From the NCBI GenBank assembly GCA_964016885.1, contig OZ024742.1:119104396-119168395 (forward strand): a stretch of 64,000 bases of DNA, read 5' to 3'. Shown one piece after another: positions 59,822 through 64,000 of the stretch; the first letter of the stretch is position 1; each line of letters starts with the position of its first letter. Source of the stretch: Eledone cirrhosa (Eukaryota; Mollusca; Cephalopoda; Octopoda; Eledonidae). Position numbers and translations under genes: made by a program. The notes beneath the pieces were generated by a model. It saw only the letters and a list, made by a program, of their open reading frames with translations. It did no database searches and was not told the origin of the DNA.

Positions 59822-60770
59822 AACTACCTCCCCGTGGTGCCAGCTGGGTGGTCTAAGATTACTCCTAGACCAGCGAAAAGTTCGGCGGCAGTGCCTAAGG
59901 ACGTGGTGGGTTTATGCCTGGCAAGCGTTCTCCCTATAAAAAGCCACAGATGTCCGCAACAGCACTGTGACGTGGCGAGCATGACCCGCCACTAAATAGG
60001 GTCACTGCCCCCATCCTGTCTCACCCGAGGCATTGTATTCCAGAAGAGGCGGAAGAACCATTTGGTCAACGGCTCGAATGGAACTTCGTGAGCATTGGGA
60101 CCCCGGTTTGGTTAACGACCAAGCAAAGGCGTATGAACTGGTCTACTGGTCATCGTCTCCCAAATGGGTGCGACTCCCTGATCTCGCTCCGCTGCCTTGT
60201 GGACAGACTTTTTAGTCAAAGGCTCCGGGTGGAGTCCCCAAAGTAAACCCCCTACTTCAGCCTAGGCAACCGGGTAGTATTACGCCTTCTGGAGAGGGAA
60301 ACTCCGACATCAAACCTACGGCCCGAGGACCTCGCTGTCACCGTCCCAGCTCGCTAGGCCATGGCAGATGAACCTCGTGCTTAAAAGGTGGGGCCAGTTT
60401 GCGCGCACTGCACTTCACCTTAAAACTCCTCAGCGCAGGCCGAAGGACACGTCCACGTTCTATGACCAACCATTCCCAAAGCCCTGCAGTGATGGGAAAG
60501 GGGCGAAAGCGGCAGGTGGGAGATGTCACTGGAAGCCGTTGTCTCGATCCTACATGTAGGCGGCTCAGGACTTTGGTCGCTTGGTTGTCGATCCGGTAGC
60601 GACGACACCACTCGCCAGCATCCTGAGCGACCAGGCAGCTCTATTTAGGGTGAGCACTGCCTGCTCCACATGGAGAGAGGCGGTAGAAAAGGTTCGCCTA
60701 AACAAAGCTGTCTCCTCTATACCCAGTTGGCTATCCGCGGTCAACGTGCATCTTCAGCGGTCGAACAAAT
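59822..60770 (+). other. Leader (5' UTR) of the RTE-like LINE
   Basis: GC-rich sequence that differs in composition from the AT-rich DNA before 59820, with no frame matching a family. Short unrelated frames (59804, 60033, 60368, 60399, 60581) are ignored. The 5' boundary is placed where composition changes, and is therefore approximate. Confidence 0.4.
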
Positions 60771-63700
60771 ATGGAAACAAAACTAAAGAAAAGTAAGCAG
60801 GACTTGTGGAATGTCAGGACTATCCTTGACAAGGCTGAGAGCAGCCGCCCGGAACGTCGTTCGGCTCTCATATCCCATGAACTCTCCCGCCTCAACATCG
60901 ACATAGCAGCTCTCAGCGAGGTCCGCTTCGCTGACGAGGGCAGCCTCAAAGAACGCGGCGCTGGCTACACCCTTTTCTGGTCCGGGAAACCATCATCTGG
61001 AAGACGCCTGTCGGGTGTAGGACTCATGGTGAGGAATTCCATCGCCTCCAATCTGGAAACGTTACCCACGAGCCACTCGTACCGCATCATATCCATGCGC
61101 CTACCACTGGAGAGCAAACAACATCTCACGCTCTTCAGTGTCTATGTTCCAACGCTACTGGCAGATCCTGCGGACAAAGACAGTTTCTATTCTGATCTGC
61201 GCAGACTCTTGAACAACACCCCTGCAGACGACAAGGTCCTGATCCTTGACGACTTCAACGCAATAGTTGTGAGGGACTCTGAGGCCTGGAAAGGAGTTCT
61301 TGGAAGACACGGCGTTCGTGGCTGTAACGACAACGGGCGCCTCCTGCTCGAGTTCTGCACAGAGCACCAACTTGCCATTACCAACACAATCTTCCAACAG
61401 AAAGACCGCCTGAAAACAACTTGGATGCCTCCTCGGTCCAAACATTGGAATCTACTTGACTATGTGCTTGTGCGCCAACGGGACCTGAAAGATGTTCTAC
61501 ACACGAGAGTGATGCCCAGTGCAGAGTGCCACACTGACCATCGCCTCGTCCGCTGCAAGCTCAAACTGCAGTTCAAACCCAAACCCAAGAAGAAAGGTAA
61601 CCCCGTAAAGAAACTCAACATCGGCAGCCTGTGCCGAGAGGAAGTGAAAGTCAAGTTCCAAGTAGACTTGCAGCAAAAACTAGACGAATCCCCTTGCACT
61701 GATGACCCCCAACCCAGACACCTTGTGGGAGAACCTGAAATCAGCCATCCTTAAGACATCTGAGGAAGTTCTTGGGCACACAAAAAGGACGGGTTTGATG
61801 AAAATGACAAGGAGATCCAGGACTTACTATCAAAGAAGAGGGCAGCTCATCAGGCCCACCTTGCACAACCAACCTGTCCTGTAAAGAAAGATACCTTTCG
61901 ACGCGCATGCAGCACCCTACAGCGCAAACTCAGAGAAATACAGAACGAGTGGTGGGACCACCTGGCGTGGAGAACCCAGCTCTCCGCTGACCTCGGAGAC
62001 TATAGAGGCTTCTATGAGGCTCTGAAAGCAGTGTATGGCCCCACCCACCAGGTCCAGAGTCCCCTGCGCAGTTCAGATGGAGAGGACCTCCTCACCGATA
62101 ACACCTCCATCCTCGCTCGCTGGTCCGAGCACTTCCAAAGCCTCTTCAGTGCTGACCGCACCGTACAGGACGCTGCCATCCATCGCGTTCATCAACTTCC
62201 ACTCAAAGAGGAGCTCGACGAACCACCTACCCTCGAAGAGACGACTGAAGCCATAGAACAACTCAAGAGTCGCAAAGCAGCAGGAGTTGACAGCATCGCA
62301 CCAGAAATCTGGAAGAATGGAGGTCCGACGCTCCACGACAAGCTACACGATTTTCTTGTCTGCTGTTGGGAGCAGGGTAAGCTGCCACAGGATCTTCGCG
62401 ACGCCGTCATCATAACCCTGTACAAGAACAAGGGTGAAAAGTCTGACTGCTCCAACTACCGGGGAATCACCCTACACTCCATCGCTGGGAAAGTACTTGC
62501 CTGGATCCTACTCAACAGGCTCGTACCAACCATCGCTGAAGAAAACCTCCCCAAGAGCCAGTGTGGCTTCAGAGCCAACAGAGGCACGACGGACATGGTG
62601 TTCGTCTTCCGCCAACTCCAGGAGAAGTGCCGAGAACAAAACAAGGGACTCTATGCTGCTTTTGTCGACCTCACAAAAGCTTTTGACACAGTGAGCAGGA
62701 CAGGACTATGGCTCATCCTGGAACGACTTGGCTGTCCCACCAAGTTTCTACAGATGGTGATCCAGCTGCACGAGAACCAGCGCGGCCAGATCAGACTCAA
62801 CGGTGACCTGTCGGAGCCCTTCCCCAACTCCAACGGCGTGAAGCAGGGTTGTGTCCTGGCACCGACTCTCTTCAGCATCTTCTTCAGCATGATGCTCAAG
62901 CATGCAACTGAGGATCTGGATGATGGGGATGGGGTGTATGTCAGGTACCGTATGGATGGCAGCCTCTTCAATCTACGGCGCCTCCAGGCCCATACCAAGA
63001 CCCAGGAGAGGTTGATCCGAGACCTTCTCTTCGCAGATGACGCTGCCCTCGTCGCCCACACAGAGCGAGCTCTGCAGCGCATCACGTCCTGCTTTGCGGA
63101 CCCTCACGGCTCTTTGGTCTGGAGGTTAGCCTCAAGAAGACGAAGGTTCTTCACCAGCCTGCCCCCCAAGAAGAATACCGCTATATCACTATCTGCGATA
63201 CCGAGCTGAAATAAACACAGCAGTTGACATACCTGGGCTGCATCATCTCATCAGATGCAAGGATCGACAAAGAAATTGACAACAGACTCTCTAAGGCAAA
63301 TAGCTCCTTTGGCAGATTGTACAAACGTGTTTGGAACAACAAAAACCCGAAGAACAAGACAAGGATCAGCGTCTACAGGGCCGTGGTTCTCACCACTCTC
63401 CACTACGGCTCGGAGACCTGGGTCACCTACCGCAGTCACATCCGTCTCCTCAAGCGCTTCCACCAGCGATGTCTCCGCACCATCCTCAACATTCGCTGGA
63501 GTGACTTCGTCACAAACGTTGAAGTTCTGGAGCAGGCCGAGATCCCCAGCATTGAAGCCATGCTGCTGAAGTACCACCTCCGATGGGCAGGGCATGTCTC
63601 CAGAATGGAGAACCATCGCCTTCCTAAGATTGCCCTGTTTGGCGAACTCTCCACCGGCCACCTAGAGAGAAGAGCCCCGAAGAAACGCTACAAAGACTGC

Positions 63701-63984
63701 CTCAAAAAGTCTCTCACCGCATGTCATGTTGACCACCATGTTGGTCAGACCTGGTTGCGGACCGTGATGGCTGGCGCCACAGGATCTTCAACGCGGTCAG
63801 CGAGTTTGAGGAAGACAGAAGAGACGCGCAAAAAGACAAGAGACGCAGAAGGAAGGCCCGAGTCGCCTCTGACACCACACCGGACGTTACCTTCATCTGT
63901 GGACACTGCTCACGGACCTACCTTTCCCGCATTGGACTTGTCAGTCATGAGCATGCCTGCAGACGACGTGGACAACCTTCCTAA
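60771..63984 (+). pseudogene. RTE-like LINE: APE endonuclease, RT, C-terminal zinc finger
   Basis: The APE domain (60771-61600) keeps WNVRT, ALSEVRF, ILDDFNA (GDFNA in relatives), LLDYVLV and TDHRLV. The RT holds [46 protein letters not shown] (motif A), [17 protein letters not shown] and [12 protein letters not shown] (FADD 63030-63041), then HYGSETWVTY and RWAGHVSRMENHRLPK. The last ~60 residues are Lys/Arg-rich and end in CGHCSRTYLSRIGLVSHEHA-C, a CX2CX12HX3C-type finger; stop at 63982-63984. Lesions: small frame changes near 61700, 61788, 63105 and 63755, and a TAA at about 63217. It is the best copy of the family also seen at 7885-10330. Clade name is tentative. Confidence 0.85.
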
Positions 63985-64000
63985 TCTTCGTTCGCGAAGC

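Overview
The window looks like gene-poor, repeat-saturated DNA from a mollusc, most probably a cephalopod (octopus-type) genome. The basis is inference from family resemblance: tRNA-derived SINEs of cephalopod type (about 3318, 42765, 47250 and 53688), long AT, CA, GA and ATGT microsatellites, and decayed non-LTR retrotransposons, Penelope-like elements (PLEs) and a Helitron. I found no complete host gene. One 136-bp open segment with good splice signals (53518-53653) is the only candidate host exon.

Layout. 1-7400: CA-rich DNA, several PLE fragments (hammerhead-like cores at 1277, 1918 and 5665; an ORF start at 2154; a reverse transcriptase (RT) split by an inversion at 6545) and a CR1-like LINE tail. 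7885-10330: a decayed RTE-like LINE. 2492-3185 and 10576-11253: two copies of a repeat with two opposed tRNA-like heads. 11352-12864: an internally deleted R4/Dong-like LINE. 13.1-16.4 kb: apparently empty AT-rich DNA.

16.6-38.9 kb is the most striking part. Six LINE copies stand end to end, and every boundary is an (ATT)n tract (seven tracts). Four copies (A, B, C, D, minus strand) are R4/Dong-like elements with an RT, a CX2CX8HX4C finger and a restriction-like endonuclease. Two copies (E, F, plus strand) are two-ORF, APE-endonuclease Tx1/L1-like elements. E and F have nearly identical ORF2 and 3' UTR but strongly diverged ORF1 and 5' UTR, so they look like chimeras. Both classes have microsatellite at their 3' ends but lie in opposite orientations, suggesting an insertion hotspot used on both strands.

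38.9-64 kb: a dead Helitron (39041-42676), LINE tails (42996, 46632, 47560), a PLE GIY-YIG fragment between inverted ~490-bp repeats (44088-45648), a CA-based minisatellite (48.5-49.8 kb), the candidate exon with a SINE carrying a perfect 16-bp target duplication, a third Tx1-like copy (G, 54470-56217), a mariner-type MITE (57885-58149), a large palindrome (58456-58683), another PLE tail, and a long RTE-like LINE (about 59822 to the window end) with a C-terminal zinc finger.

No autonomous element is intact. Each coding copy has stops, frameshifts or truncations. Clade names rest on motifs read by eye; no database search was possible.
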